Below are positions 26,300 through 35,870 of a stretch of 64,000 nt of DNA, one piece after another. The notes beneath the pieces were generated by a model that had not been told where the DNA came from, did not search any database, and saw only the letters and a list, made by a program, of their open reading frames with translations. Source of the DNA: Seonamhaeicola maritimus. GTDB taxonomy: Bacteria; Bacteroidota; Bacteroidia; Flavobacteriales; Flavobacteriaceae. The number at the start of each line of letters is the position of its first letter. The first letter of the stretch is position 1. The position numbers and the translations under genes were made by a program. The stretch lies in the NCBI RefSeq assembly GCF_008056315.1, contig NZ_VRKQ01000010.1:682001-746000 (forward strand), read 5' to 3'.

Positions 26300-27610
26300 G
26301 TGAACTTATTTGACTTCTCATTAAAACTTAAGGGCTTTCCTTTAGAAAAAGCAAAACAACATTTAATTGATATTCAAAATATCAATGAAAAGGAGTACGC
26401 CACTTATATTGAAAAGAAGAAAAAAGATATTGTTTCTTATCATTTAAAACATAATAATTTTTATAAAGAGTTTGCTAAAAACGCCAATATTGAAGCTTGG
26501 AAAAGTGTTCCAGTAATGACCAAAGCAGATTTACAATATCCTCTAGAATCTCTCTTTTCCGAAGGGTTTACTAAAAAAAATGTTTATATAGATAAAACTT
26601 CAGGAGCTTCAGGGCAGCCTTTTATTTTTTCAAAAGACAAATACTGTCATGCTTTAACCTGGGCCGTTATTCAAAATAGATTTGGATGGCATCATATTAA
26701 TTTTAACACATCTAAACAGGCCCGCTTTTATGGTATTCCTATAAACAAAAAAGGGTACTACATAGAAAAATTAAAAGACTTTGTTGGAAACCGAATTAGA
26801 TTTAATGTTTTTGACCTAAGCGATGAAGCTTTAGAGAGTTGGTTAAAAACTTTTAAGACTTATGAGTTTGAATATCTAAACGGCTATACCAGTTCTATTG
26901 TTCAATTTGCTAAATTCTTAGAAAGAAAAACAATAGTACTTAAAACTATTTGCCCATCTCTAAAAGTCTGTATAGTAACTTCTGAAATTCTTTTTGACTT
27001 GGATAGAATTCTTTTGCAAAAACAATTTGGTGTACCTGTAATTAATGAATATGGCGCATCTGAATTAGACTTAATTGCCTTTGAAAATATCAATAAGAAA
27101 TGGATTGTTAATGGCGAAACGCTTTTTGTAGAGATACTTGATAAAAATAATAATCCCGTTTCTTTTGGAGAAGAAGGTAGAATAGTAATTACCTCGCTTT
27201 TTAACAAATCACAACCTTTTATCCGGTATGATATTGGGGATATAGGAGTGCTATCAAAAGAAAGTACTATTAAAAAACCAATTCTTGAAAAGTTAATTGG
27301 TCGAACAAATGATATTGCAATTTTACCAAGCGGGAAAAAAGCGCCCGGATTGACTTTTTACTATGTTACAAAAAGCATTATTGAGAATGACGGTAATGTC
27401 AAAGAATTTATAATTGAACAACATGAAATAAATGCTTTTAAAATTTTATATGTTAGCGATGATATTTTGAGTAATGATAAAATAAAAAATATTACAATTG
27501 AAATGGAAAAATACTTGGAAAAAGGACTAACTATAAGTTTTGAAAGGCAAGAGCAATTGGTTCGTTCAAAAAGTGGTAAATTAAAACAGTTTTCATCCTA
27601 CTTAAATTGA
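26300..27610 (+). CDS. PaaK/CapK-like adenylate-forming enzyme of the polysaccharide locus
   Basis: This 436-residue protein is of the phenylacetate-CoA ligase-like (CapK) branch of the ANL superfamily. It has the phosphate-binding TSGASGQPFIF (about 99-109), NEYGASELDLIAF, and FIRYDIGDIG with a C-terminal LIGRTNDIAILPSGKK hinge. It starts at GTG 26300; no ATG fits before the conserved FDFSLKLKGFP. CapK-like proteins are common in capsule and O-antigen loci, but their substrate is not established; they may activate an acyl group for a sugar. It starts a three-gene plus-strand unit with wecB and a GT4. Confidence 0.82.
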   Translation: MNLFDFSLKLKGFPLEKAKQHLIDIQNINEKEYATYIEKKKKDIVSYHLKHNNFYKEFAKNANIEAWKSVPVMTKADLQYPLESLFSEGFTKKNVYIDKTSGASGQPFIFSKDKYCHALTWAVIQNRFGWHHINFNTSKQARFYGIPINKKGYYIEKLKDFVGNRIRFNVFDLSDEALESWLKTFKTYEFEYLNGYTSSIVQFAKFLERKTIVLKTICPSLKVCIVTSEILFDLDRILLQKQFGVPVINEYGASELDLIAFENINKKWIVNGETLFVEILDKNNNPVSFGEEGRIVITSLFNKSQPFIRYDIGDIGVLSKESTIKKPILEKLIGRTNDIAILPSGKKAPGLTFYYVTKSIIENDGNVKEFIIEQHEINAFKILYVSDDILSNDKIKNITIEMEKYLEKGLTISFERQEQLVRSKSGKLKQFSSYLN

Positions 27611-27615
27611 TTTTT

Positions 27616-28710
27616 ATGACAATCACTATTATAGCCGGTGCTCGCCCTAACTTCATGAAAATTGCTCCTATTATTGAAGCTATTCAAACAAAAAGGAAAC
27701 ATGGCATTAATATTAAACATAGATTAGTTCATACTGGTCAACACTACGACAAAAACTTAAGTCATACTTTTTTTGAAGAATTACAAATTCCCTTACCAGA
27801 TATTAACTTAGAGGTTAAAAGTGGTACACAGGCAGAACAAACTGGTGCCATTATGATAGCATTTGAAAAAGAGCTTGAGCAGAATCCTTGTGATTTAGTT
27901 CTTGTTGTTGGTGATGTTACCTCTACCATGGCATGCACTATAGTAGCAAAAAAACATCGAGTCAAAGTTGCGCATGTAGAGGCTGGTATACGATCAGGTG
28001 ATATGGATATGCCTGAAGAAATTAATAGAATTGTAACGGATAGCTTAACAGACTATTTCTTTACCACTTCTGATTATGCCAATCAGAACTTAAAAACACT
28101 TGGTATATCAGCAAGTAACATTTTTTTTGTTGGGAATGTTATGATTGACACTTTACTTAAAAATGAATCTCGGTTTAAAAAACCCAGTTTTTGGAATAGT
28201 TTTAAACTAGAGCCCAAAAAATATCTAGTATTGACTCTTCATAGACCTAGTAATGTTGACGAAGAAATTAAACTGAAAATCCTAATTACCAAAATATCTG
28301 TGTTAAGTGAAAACTATAAAATAATATTTCCTGTACACCCTAGAACCAAAAAACATTTAAATAACCTAAATCTAAACTTCAAAAATTTAAAGTTTGTAAA
28401 TCCACTAGGTTACTTAGAATTTAATTATTTAGTCAAGCATTCCTTAGCTGTTTTAACAGATTCAGGTGGTATCACAGAAGAAACTACCGTTTTGAATATT
28501 CCTTGTATTACATTAAGAAAATCTACTGAGCGCCCTGAAACGTGTGAAGTTGGAACTAATGTATTGGTGGGGAACGATCTTGAAAAGCTTTCTAACGCCT
28601 TTAATAAATTGTTATCTGGAGAATGGAGATCAGGAACCATTCCTGAGCTATGGGATGGAAAATCAGCTCAAAGAATAGTTAAACATCTTATTGATATTTA
28701 TCAATTATAA
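27616..28710 (+). CDS. wecB: UDP-N-acetylglucosamine 2-epimerase, non-hydrolysing
   Basis: This 364-residue enzyme interconverts UDP-GlcNAc and UDP-ManNAc (or acts on a related UDP-HexNAc). It has GARPNFMKIAP, VHTGQHYD, HVEAGIRSGD with PEEINR, LTLHRPSNVD and the C-terminal TDSGGITEE. I chose ATG 27616 over the in-frame TTG at 27607, which overlaps the preceding stop. Its product could feed the UDP-HexNAc dehydrogenase at 50860 to give an aminouronic acid. The stop overlaps the next start as TAATG. Confidence 0.92.
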   Translation: MTITIIAGARPNFMKIAPIIEAIQTKRKHGINIKHRLVHTGQHYDKNLSHTFFEELQIPLPDINLEVKSGTQAEQTGAIMIAFEKELEQNPCDLVLVVGDVTSTMACTIVAKKHRVKVAHVEAGIRSGDMDMPEEINRIVTDSLTDYFFTTSDYANQNLKTLGISASNIFFVGNVMIDTLLKNESRFKKPSFWNSFKLEPKKYLVLTLHRPSNVDEEIKLKILITKISVLSENYKIIFPVHPRTKKHLNNLNLNFKNLKFVNPLGYLEFNYLVKHSLAVLTDSGGITEETTVLNIPCITLRKSTERPETCEVGTNVLVGNDLEKLSNAFNKLLSGEWRSGTIPELWDGKSAQRIVKHLIDIYQL

Positions 28711-29870
28711 TGAAGGATATCCTGATTATAACTAATTACTTTCCGCCTGAAATAGGAGCGGCATCTAATAGAATATTTCATTTAGCAGAAGGCTTACAAA
28801 AAAGAGAGTGTAATGTTTCAGTAATAACTCCTTTACCTAATTATCCCAAAGGGGAAATATTTAATGATTACAAAGGTAGATTCAAATTTTCTTCAATTGA
28901 AAACAATATAAAGGTTTATAGATTATGGTTATATGCTAATAATTCAAAAAGTAAATTGCTAAGGTTATTTGCTATGATTTCATACAGCCTGAGCTTGATT
29001 TGCTTTTTTTGTTTCAATAAGATACCCAAAACAGTTATTATTCAATCCCCACCATTACTTGTTGCCTTCACCTCTATACTTTTTTTAAAATCAAAAAATA
29101 GAAAACTTATTTTGAATGTAAGTGATCTTTGGCCCTTGGCAGGATTAGAGCTAGGTGCTTTTAAAAGAAATTCAATTTATAGATTACTACAGAAAATTGA
29201 ACACTATAATTATAAAAAAGCTGACCTAATTTTGGGGCAGAGTGAAGAAATACTCTCTCATATTCAATCCATATTTCCGAAAAAAGACACTTTTTTATAT
29301 AGAAACTATCCTCAAATTGAAGCTCCTAAAGTTCTTCAAAAACATAACTCTGATAACAAAATAAAAATGGTCTATGCAGGACTATTAGGTGTTGCTCAAG
29401 GTATTTACAAGTTATGCCATGAATTAGATTACTCGCGCGTGGAATTTCATATTTATGGAGATGGGGCAGAGCGTTCGTTAATTAAAAATTTTATTGAAAG
29501 CAATACTGATCTTCCTATATATTACCATGGAGAATTGACTAGAAATAAATTACACGAGTCAATAATTCAATACGATCTCACTATTATTCCTCTTTTAAAT
29601 AGAATTTATGGATCTGTACCCTCTAAAATTTTTGAATACTCCAAATTAGGAATTCCAATAATATACTTTGGAGGAGGAGAGGGAGAAACATTAATCGAAA
29701 ACAATAAGTTAGGCTGGATTGCTAAAGCTGGCGATTATACTGATTTAAATAATACTATTAATAAAATATCAACAGCCGAACTACAAAAAATAAGAGCTTC
29801 TATTAGGAAACAAGCTTTCCAAGTATTTAACTTAGAAAAACAATTGGATAGTTTAATTAAAACTATTTAA
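28710..29870 (+). CDS. Glycosyltransferase family 4 (WbuB/WcaI-like)
   Basis: This 386-residue GT-B transferase has the N-terminus DILIITNYFPPEIGAASNRIFHLAEGL, typical of WbuB/WcaI-type enzymes, a hydrophobic surface segment (LFAMISYSLSLICFF), and a C-terminal donor site (VYAGLLGVAQGIYKLC, IYGDGAERSLI, SVPSKIFEYSKLGIPIIYF). It probably adds an amino sugar or deoxy sugar to the growing repeat at the inner membrane. It overlaps wecB by one base and the convergent sugar transferase gene by four bases at the stops. Confidence 0.88.
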   Translation: MKDILIITNYFPPEIGAASNRIFHLAEGLQKRECNVSVITPLPNYPKGEIFNDYKGRFKFSSIENNIKVYRLWLYANNSKSKLLRLFAMISYSLSLICFFCFNKIPKTVIIQSPPLLVAFTSILFLKSKNRKLILNVSDLWPLAGLELGAFKRNSIYRLLQKIEHYNYKKADLILGQSEEILSHIQSIFPKKDTFLYRNYPQIEAPKVLQKHNSDNKIKMVYAGLLGVAQGIYKLCHELDYSRVEFHIYGDGAERSLIKNFIESNTDLPIYYHGELTRNKLHESIIQYDLTIIPLLNRIYGSVPSKIFEYSKLGIPIIYFGGGEGETLIENNKLGWIAKAGDYTDLNNTINKISTAELQKIRASIRKQAFQVFNLEKQLDSLIKTI

Positions 29871-31222
29871 TAGGCTTTTTCTTCTCCTTTAAGCGCATTT
29901 AAAAAAGTTTGGACTATGACTTTTAAATCTAATAAAATAGACCAATTTTCCACATAAAAAATATCATACTTCACTCTGTTGATAATATCTTTATCTTCCT
30001 CTATCTCTCCTCTATACCCACTTACTTGTGCTAACCCCGTAATACCAGGCTTTACAAAATGTCTCACCATAAACTTATCAACACTTCTAGCATATTTATT
30101 GGTGTGACTTACCATATGCGGTCTTGGTCCTACAACAGACATATCTCCAAAAAGTACATTAAAAAATTGAGGTAATTCGTCAATACTTGTCTTTCTAATA
30201 AACGCCCCCATTTCGGTTATTCTTTGATCTCCTTTGGTAGCTTGATGTAAATGAGCGTCTTTGTTTGGAGTCATAGATCTAAACTTATAACAGTCAAATT
30301 CTTCATAATTAAATCCATTTCTAGTCTGCTTAAAAAACACTGGGCCTTTAGATTCCAATTTTATAAGAATTGCTAAGATTGGGGTCAACCAAGAAAGTAC
30401 AAATACAATAATAAAAGACGACAGTAGAATATCGAATAACCTTTTAATAAACTTATTTATTGGTTCTTGTAACGGAATATTCCGAAGAGATAAAATAGGA
30501 GTATATTCATAGTATTGATATTTAAGCTTCTTAGAATATATATCTTTATTATCTGGAATAAACTTTAATTCTCTAAGATTATTATCTGCAAAATCAATTA
30601 AGTTATTTATCTGTTTATTTGATAATTCTGCCACCGAAAAATATATTTCATCAATATCATTTTCAATGATATAGTTATAACATTTATCTAATGAAAAATC
30701 ATGATCATTTACGTCAAATTTCTGTTTATATGAATACCCAAAATCTGATCGCGTATTGAAGGTTTTTATAAGTTGCCTTGTTTTTTTATTATCTCCAATA
30801 ACAACAACATTTCGAATATTGCCACCTAATACACTTCTATACTTATTTAAAAGAAAATAAAGTAAAAGCTTAAAAAAAGTCAAAATAATAAAAACAGTAA
30901 TCAAATATTGACCTAGGTTAAATCTACTTATACTAGGTTCTTTAAAAAACCCTATATAGGCATAAACTATGACAGAAAATAAAATAATTTGCTTAAATAA
31001 GAGAGATATGATTTGGATAATTCTGGTAAACCTATAAACTTCATAAAACCTAATATAAAAAGCTATGGCAACCCATAATAACGAAATATAAAGATGAAAA
31101 GGGTAAACTAGGATTAGATTAATGTCAAAAAAATAAACAGCACCATTAATAATAGTCAAATCCACTAAATATGATATGGGCCTAATAAATCCGGAATACC
31201 TCCCTTGTTTAAATGTACTCAA
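29867..31222 (-). CDS. Polyprenyl-phosphate sugar phosphotransferase, WcaJ-like (polytopic)
   Basis: This 451-residue initiating enzyme loads the first sugar-1-phosphate onto undecaprenyl phosphate. Four to five N-terminal membrane helices are followed by a CoA-binding-like Rossmann region (NVVVIGDNKKTRQLI). The catalytic module from about residue 260 reads KRLFDILLSSFIIVFVL, GPVFFKQTRNG, KFRSM, SIDELPQFFNVLFGDMSVVGPRPH and FVKPGITGLAQVSGYRG. The donor is probably UDP-glucose or UDP-galactose, by family. It is the last gene of the long minus-strand array and is three bases after the UDP-xylose synthase gene. A second, smaller initiating enzyme lies at 50263. Confidence 0.9.
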   Translation of the reverse strand: MSTFKQGRYSGFIRPISYLVDLTIINGAVYFFDINLILVYPFHLYISLLWVAIAFYIRFYEVYRFTRIIQIISLLFKQIILFSVIVYAYIGFFKEPSISRFNLGQYLITVFIILTFFKLLLYFLLNKYRSVLGGNIRNVVVIGDNKKTRQLIKTFNTRSDFGYSYKQKFDVNDHDFSLDKCYNYIIENDIDEIYFSVAELSNKQINNLIDFADNNLRELKFIPDNKDIYSKKLKYQYYEYTPILSLRNIPLQEPINKFIKRLFDILLSSFIIVFVLSWLTPILAILIKLESKGPVFFKQTRNGFNYEEFDCYKFRSMTPNKDAHLHQATKGDQRITEMGAFIRKTSIDELPQFFNVLFGDMSVVGPRPHMVSHTNKYARSVDKFMVRHFVKPGITGLAQVSGYRGEIEEDKDIINRVKYDIFYVENWSILLDLKVIVQTFLNALKGEEKAY

Positions 31223-31224
31223 AC

Positions 31225-32211
31225 TTATCTTTTTATATGATTTTCGAAACTTTTGTGTTCCATTTTATAAAGTTCTTCTTTTGACAAGCTTTTAAAATAA
31301 TCAAACGTTAATTGCAACCCTTGTCTTCTTTTAACTTTAGGCTCCCAATTTAGTATTTTTTTTGCTAAGGTAATATCTGGTTGCCTTTGCTTAGGGTCAT
31401 CAATCGGTAAATCTTTATAAACAACTTTTTGGTTTGTCTCAGTAAGTTTAATGATCTCCTCGGCAAAATCTCGAATAGTTATTTCATTAGGATTACCAAT
31501 ATTTACCGGGTATTTATAATCACTTAATAATAACCTAAATATCCCTTCTATTTGATCATCTACGTAACAAAATGAACGCGTTTGTATGCCATCACCAAAA
31601 ATAGTTAAATCTTCTCCTCTAAGTGCTTGCCCCATAAAAGCAGGTATTACTCTACCATCATTTAAACGCATTCTTGGACCATAAGTATTAAAAATTCTAA
31701 CAATACGAGTCTCTAATCCATGAAACCTATGGTATGCCATAGTAATAGATTCCATAAACCGTTTTGCTTCATCGTAAACGCCTCGAGGGCCAATAGCATT
31801 TACATTTCCATAATATTCTTCTGTTTGTGGATGGATTAAAGGATCTCCATAAACTTCCGATGTCGAAGCAATAAGTATTCTTGCTTTTTTTGCCTTTGCT
31901 AAACCTAATAAGTTATGCGTGCCTAATGACCCAACTTTTAGTGTTTGAATGGGAATTTTCAAATAATCAATTGGGCTAGCTGGCGAAGCAAAATGAAGTA
32001 TATAATCTAAGCCTCCATCAATTTTAACAAATTCAGAAACGTCATGTTCAATAAATTCAAATTTTGAGTCGTTCCACAAGTGACTAATGTTCTTTCTGTC
32101 TCCAGTAATAAAGTTATCCATACCAATAACATAATAACCCTCACTTAAAAATCTGTCGCATAAATGTGACCCCAAAAAGCCTGCAGCTCCAGATATTAAA
32201 ACTCGTTTCAT
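31225..32211 (-). CDS. UDP-glucuronate decarboxylase (UDP-xylose synthase)
   Basis: This 328-residue SDR enzyme converts UDP-glucuronate to UDP-xylose. It has the NAD-binding [20 protein letters not shown] (the decarboxylase signature ASPASP), [10 protein letters not shown], the catalytic YDEAK (Tyr-x3-Lys), IFNTYGPRM and [13 protein letters not shown]. It is directly downstream of the UDP-glucose dehydrogenase that makes its substrate (10-base gap). The pair indicates that xylose, or glucuronate plus xylose, is a building block of the surface glycan. I am confident of the family because ASPASP and the QTRSF motif are specific. Confidence 0.92.
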   Translation of the reverse strand: MKRVLISGAAGFLGSHLCDRFLSEGYYVIGMDNFITGDRKNISHLWNDSKFEFIEHDVSEFVKIDGGLDYILHFASPASPIDYLKIPIQTLKVGSLGTHNLLGLAKAKKARILIASTSEVYGDPLIHPQTEEYYGNVNAIGPRGVYDEAKRFMESITMAYHRFHGLETRIVRIFNTYGPRMRLNDGRVIPAFMGQALRGEDLTIFGDGIQTRSFCYVDDQIEGIFRLLLSDYKYPVNIGNPNEITIRDFAEEIIKLTETNQKVVYKDLPIDDPKQRQPDITLAKKILNWEPKVKRRQGLQLTFDYFKSLSKEELYKMEHKSFENHIKR

Positions 32212-32221
32212 TAAGTATTGT

Positions 32222-33622
32222 TTATTTTCCTAGACCAATTTTATAGTATGTAAAACCTATTTCTTCTAAGCTATTTTTATCAAGAATACCTCTACCATCA
32301 AATATAAAAGCTGGTTTATTCATTGAGTCATATATTTTTTGCCAACTATATTCTTTGAATTCATCCCATTCAGTTAAAATTGCTATTGCATGTGTTCCTT
32401 CACATGCTCTATAAGGATCACTTTCAACAGATAACAACTCTCTGTTTTCTTCAACTGAACGGGTTTTTAAATAATCTAAATCTGAATAAACCCTTTCTAA
32501 ATGAACTTTAGGATCATACACAACTACATTAGCTTGTTCATTTAAAAGATTATCTGCAACCTTTATAGCCGCAGACTCTCTGGTATCATTAGTGTCTTTC
32601 TTAAAAGCCCATCCCAAAAAAGTAATTTTCTTACCTGAAACAGTGTTATACAAAGTACTGACAATTTTATCAGAAAACCGATTTTTTTGATGTTCGTTTA
32701 TTAAGATTACTTGCTCCCAATAGTCTGCCACCTCATTTAAACCATAACTTTTAGCAATGTAAACAAGGTTTAAAATATCCTTTTGAAAGCATGACCCTCC
32801 AAATCCAACGGAAGCTTTTAAGAATTTAGACCCTATTCTGCTATCCATCCCAATGGCTTTAGAAACTTCATTAACGTCTGCACCTGTTTTTTCACAAAGC
32901 TCAGACATAGCATTTATAGATGAAACACGTTGAGCCAAAAATGCATTAGCCGTTAATTTGGACAGCTCTGAAGACCAAACATTAGTTGTTAATATTCTAT
33001 CTGCTGGCACCCAATTGGCGTAAACATCAACTAATGATTGAATTGCTACTATCCCTTCTTCAGATGAATTATCACCTCCTATTAGAACCCTATCAGGGTT
33101 TAATAAATCGTTAACAGCAGTTCCCTCTGCTAAAAACTCCGGATTAGATAAAATTTGAAATTGCACCCCGTTACCAGTATTATCCAAAATACTTTTAATT
33201 GCAGAAGCTGTTCTAACTGGTAAAGTAGATTTTTCAACAACAATTTTATCTTGCTTAGATACTCTAGCAATTTGTCTAGCACATAATTCTATAAATTTTA
33301 AATCAGCGGCCATCCCCTTTCCTTTACCATAGGTTTTTGTTGGAGTGTTAACCGAAATAAAAATCAATTCAGCCTCATCAATAGCAGTATCAACTTCTGT
33401 TGAAAAAAAGAGGTTTTTACCCCTTGTTTCTTTAACTATATCAGCTAATCCAGGTTCAAAAACTGGCAGATTATCTAAATTATTATCATTCCAAGCATCT
33501 ATGCGGTCCTGATTTATATCAACAACTGTTACCTTTATATTTGGACATTGCTTAGCAATAACCGTCATAGTAGGGCCACCTACATAACCAGCACCAATGC
33601 AACAAATGTTTTTTATTTTCAT
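32222..33622 (-). CDS. UDP-glucose 6-dehydrogenase, eukaryote-like form
   Basis: This 466-residue enzyme oxidises UDP-glucose to UDP-glucuronate with NAD. It has [53 protein letters not shown], the catalytic cysteine in [10 protein letters not shown], and [16 protein letters not shown]. These motifs and the length are those of the animal and plant enzyme rather than of shorter bacterial Ugd (about 390-450). This form is known in some Bacteroidota. Its product feeds the UDP-xylose synthase downstream. Confidence 0.93.
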   Translation of the reverse strand: MKIKNICCIGAGYVGGPTMTVIAKQCPNIKVTVVDINQDRIDAWNDNNLDNLPVFEPGLADIVKETRGKNLFFSTEVDTAIDEAELIFISVNTPTKTYGKGKGMAADLKFIELCARQIARVSKQDKIVVEKSTLPVRTASAIKSILDNTGNGVQFQILSNPEFLAEGTAVNDLLNPDRVLIGGDNSSEEGIVAIQSLVDVYANWVPADRILTTNVWSSELSKLTANAFLAQRVSSINAMSELCEKTGADVNEVSKAIGMDSRIGSKFLKASVGFGGSCFQKDILNLVYIAKSYGLNEVADYWEQVILINEHQKNRFSDKIVSTLYNTVSGKKITFLGWAFKKDTNDTRESAAIKVADNLLNEQANVVVYDPKVHLERVYSDLDYLKTRSVEENRELLSVESDPYRACEGTHAIAILTEWDEFKEYSWQKIYDSMNKPAFIFDGRGILDKNSLEEIGFTYYKIGLGK

Positions 33623-33656
33623 GTCAACAATTAAATATAATACTCACTAAATATTC

Positions 33657-34778
33657 CTATTTGGCATCTAAAAAGTTATTAATCTCCGAAGATATTTTTT
33701 TTAGAAAAATTTGTTCTCTAAATTTTTTGGCATGATCTCTTATCCAGCTAGGATCAAAACTCCTTTCTAATTTTTTAAATTGGTTAATTGAACTTTGTAA
33801 GGAGTCCACCGATTGATGCTCAAAAAAAAGCCCCGAACTTTTCTGTATAAAATTATCATTTTCTATAACTGTTTCTAATGCTCCTCCTTTTTTATAAGCT
33901 ATAACAGGTATTCCATATGCCATTACCTCTAAAGGAATCATTCCAAAATCTTCCTCCCCTGGAAACAATAATGCTCTTGTCCTCGATAGAACTTCTTCAA
34001 TATCAAGCCACCTAAGGCTTCCCTTAAACTCAATATTTTTGTTGGCCTTTTTCCTTAACTTCGCCAACTCTGATCCATCTCCAATTACAATCAATTTTTC
34101 ACCATTCTTATTAAAAGTGTCAATTAGTAAATCAACTCTTTTATATGGAGTAATTGCTCCAAAACTCAAGAAAATATCTCTATTACTATCAATCTCCAAT
34201 TTTTTCTCAAATAAGTCATTACTAATCGGGGGATAAACGATACTTGATTCCCGGTTATAAAACTTTTTAACTCTTTTTGCAACATTCATAGAATTTGCAA
34301 TATATAAATCTACATTATTGATAGTATTCTTATCCCAATTTTTAAGTCTTTTAAAAAAATAACTTAGAATGGGTCTCAAAAATCTGTTTACAGATACTAA
34401 ATACTCTTGGGTAAACCCCCAACAATATCTCATCGGAGAATGAATATAGCAAACATGTGGTGTTCCGTTAGGGATTTCTATTCCTTTTGCTGGTCCAGAT
34501 TCAGAAGAAATAATCAAATCATAATCATCTAGAAGTTTTAAAGATTTTATTCCATATGGATAAAGCGGAAAGAATTTCTGATAATTTTTTCTTAAAAATC
34601 CCCATTTGTCCAGACTAGAAGTATATATTTTATGGTTTCCTAAATGATTTCCGTAAGTGTTTTTATCATAAAACAAAGTATATATATCAGCGTCTGGGAA
34701 AAGTTTTAGAATGCTTTCCACAACTTTTTCACCTCCTCTTCGCGTAATAAACCAATAATGTATTATTGCTACTTTCAT
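33657..34778 (-). CDS. Glycosyltransferase family 4
   Basis: This 373-residue GT-B enzyme has the N-terminal HYWFITRRGGEKVVESILKLFPD and VCYIHSPMRYCWG, as in mannosyl- or glucosyl-type GT4 enzymes. The C-terminal SFGAITPYKRVDLLIDTFN, IGDGSELAKLR and FPGEEDFGMIPLEVMAYGIPVIAYKKGG is the donor site with the E-x7-E motif. It transfers a sugar from UDP- or GDP-donor during repeat assembly; specificity cannot be told. It overlaps the preceding epimerase gene by one base. Confidence 0.9.
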   Translation of the reverse strand: MKVAIIHYWFITRRGGEKVVESILKLFPDADIYTLFYDKNTYGNHLGNHKIYTSSLDKWGFLRKNYQKFFPLYPYGIKSLKLLDDYDLIISSESGPAKGIEIPNGTPHVCYIHSPMRYCWGFTQEYLVSVNRFLRPILSYFFKRLKNWDKNTINNVDLYIANSMNVAKRVKKFYNRESSIVYPPISNDLFEKKLEIDSNRDIFLSFGAITPYKRVDLLIDTFNKNGEKLIVIGDGSELAKLRKKANKNIEFKGSLRWLDIEEVLSRTRALLFPGEEDFGMIPLEVMAYGIPVIAYKKGGALETVIENDNFIQKSSGLFFEHQSVDSLQSSINQFKKLERSFDPSWIRDHAKKFREQIFLKKISSEINNFLDAK

Positions 34779-35776
34779 TATTTAAAATCCTCTGGAGAAA
34801 CTGATTTCCAATGCTCTAAAGCATTTTCAAAATTATACTTAAACTCAAAATTATTGTTTATTAGGTAATCTGGCTTTATATTGGTTGGAAAACCTGCTTT
34901 TCTAACTCTCACGGGATGAATGTCTGACGTTTTACCAATCAGCTTAAAGGTTGTTTTTATAATAAACGCAAGAAATACCAAAACAACTACCGGAAGTTTT
35001 AATGTAGGCTTTTTTATATTAAGGTTGCTTTTAACAATACTAATCATTTCGTTTAACGGAACAATAGGGTTTTCAGCATAATTATACACAATCAATCTTT
35101 CCTTTTTATTCATTGTGAACAACATACTTTCTATTAGCCCATATACATACCCATAAGCTTTAATCACTTTTCCATCATCGGGTAATATAAAAGTTCCCTT
35201 TTTAAGAGATTTTATCATTCTATATACATTTCCAGGATCATGAGGTCCAAAAATAACACTTGGTCTAACAATTATCAATCTTCTAGACACGTCCTCTACC
35301 AACCAGTTTTGATGAATTTTTTCAGCAAGGGCTTTTGATATACCATAACCCGTTTCCGGATATAACGTTGAGTTTTCAGTTCTTTGATTCAGTGATTTCC
35401 CGTAAGGAGCAATACTACTGGTAAAAAAAATATTTTTTATACCCGTTTTTCTAGCGAACTCATTAATATTTTCGGCACCTGGTACATTAGTGTCAAAATA
35501 TTCTTTGTAATTGTGCCCTGGTTCTCGATGAATAGCTGCAAAATTGAAAATCCAACTATTATAACCGTCAACATTTTGAACATCAACATTAATTTGTTCT
35601 CTTACATCTAATTTTAAATATTCAACTAATCCATTTTTTATTTCATTTTCAAAACCAGTTAATCGTTTAATATCGCATACAATGTATTTATTAAAAACAT
35701 TTTTTTTTATGAAGAATTTAAGGAGATTTGTTCCAATATACCCTGAGCCACCAAAAATTAACGCAATTCCCTTCAT
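34778..35776 (-). CDS. NAD-dependent sugar epimerase/dehydratase (SDR)
   Basis: This 332-residue extended SDR has GGSGYIGTNLL (NAD binding), FTSSIAPYG, catalytic GYGISKALAEK (Tyr-x3-Lys) and VRPSVIFGPHDPGNVYRMI. A membrane-like stretch near residues 260-275 (VVVLVFLAFIIKTTF) is found in several polysaccharide-locus epimerases of this group. It acts on a nucleotide sugar, perhaps a 4-keto or 4-epimerase step, but the substrate is not evident. It is followed by GT4 with a one-base overlap and preceded by a 94-base gap. Confidence 0.82.
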   Translation of the reverse strand: MKGIALIFGGSGYIGTNLLKFFIKKNVFNKYIVCDIKRLTGFENEIKNGLVEYLKLDVREQINVDVQNVDGYNSWIFNFAAIHREPGHNYKEYFDTNVPGAENINEFARKTGIKNIFFTSSIAPYGKSLNQRTENSTLYPETGYGISKALAEKIHQNWLVEDVSRRLIIVRPSVIFGPHDPGNVYRMIKSLKKGTFILPDDGKVIKAYGYVYGLIESMLFTMNKKERLIVYNYAENPIVPLNEMISIVKSNLNIKKPTLKLPVVVLVFLAFIIKTTFKLIGKTSDIHPVRVRKAGFPTNIKPDYLINNNFEFKYNFENALEHWKSVSPEDFK

Positions 35777-35870
35777 TAATTATTCTTTCTTTATTTAGAA
35801 TTCAAATTTACTGTAATATTTTAAAATTAAAGACTAAACATTACCTCAAAAACAGAAATTAATAATTGCG

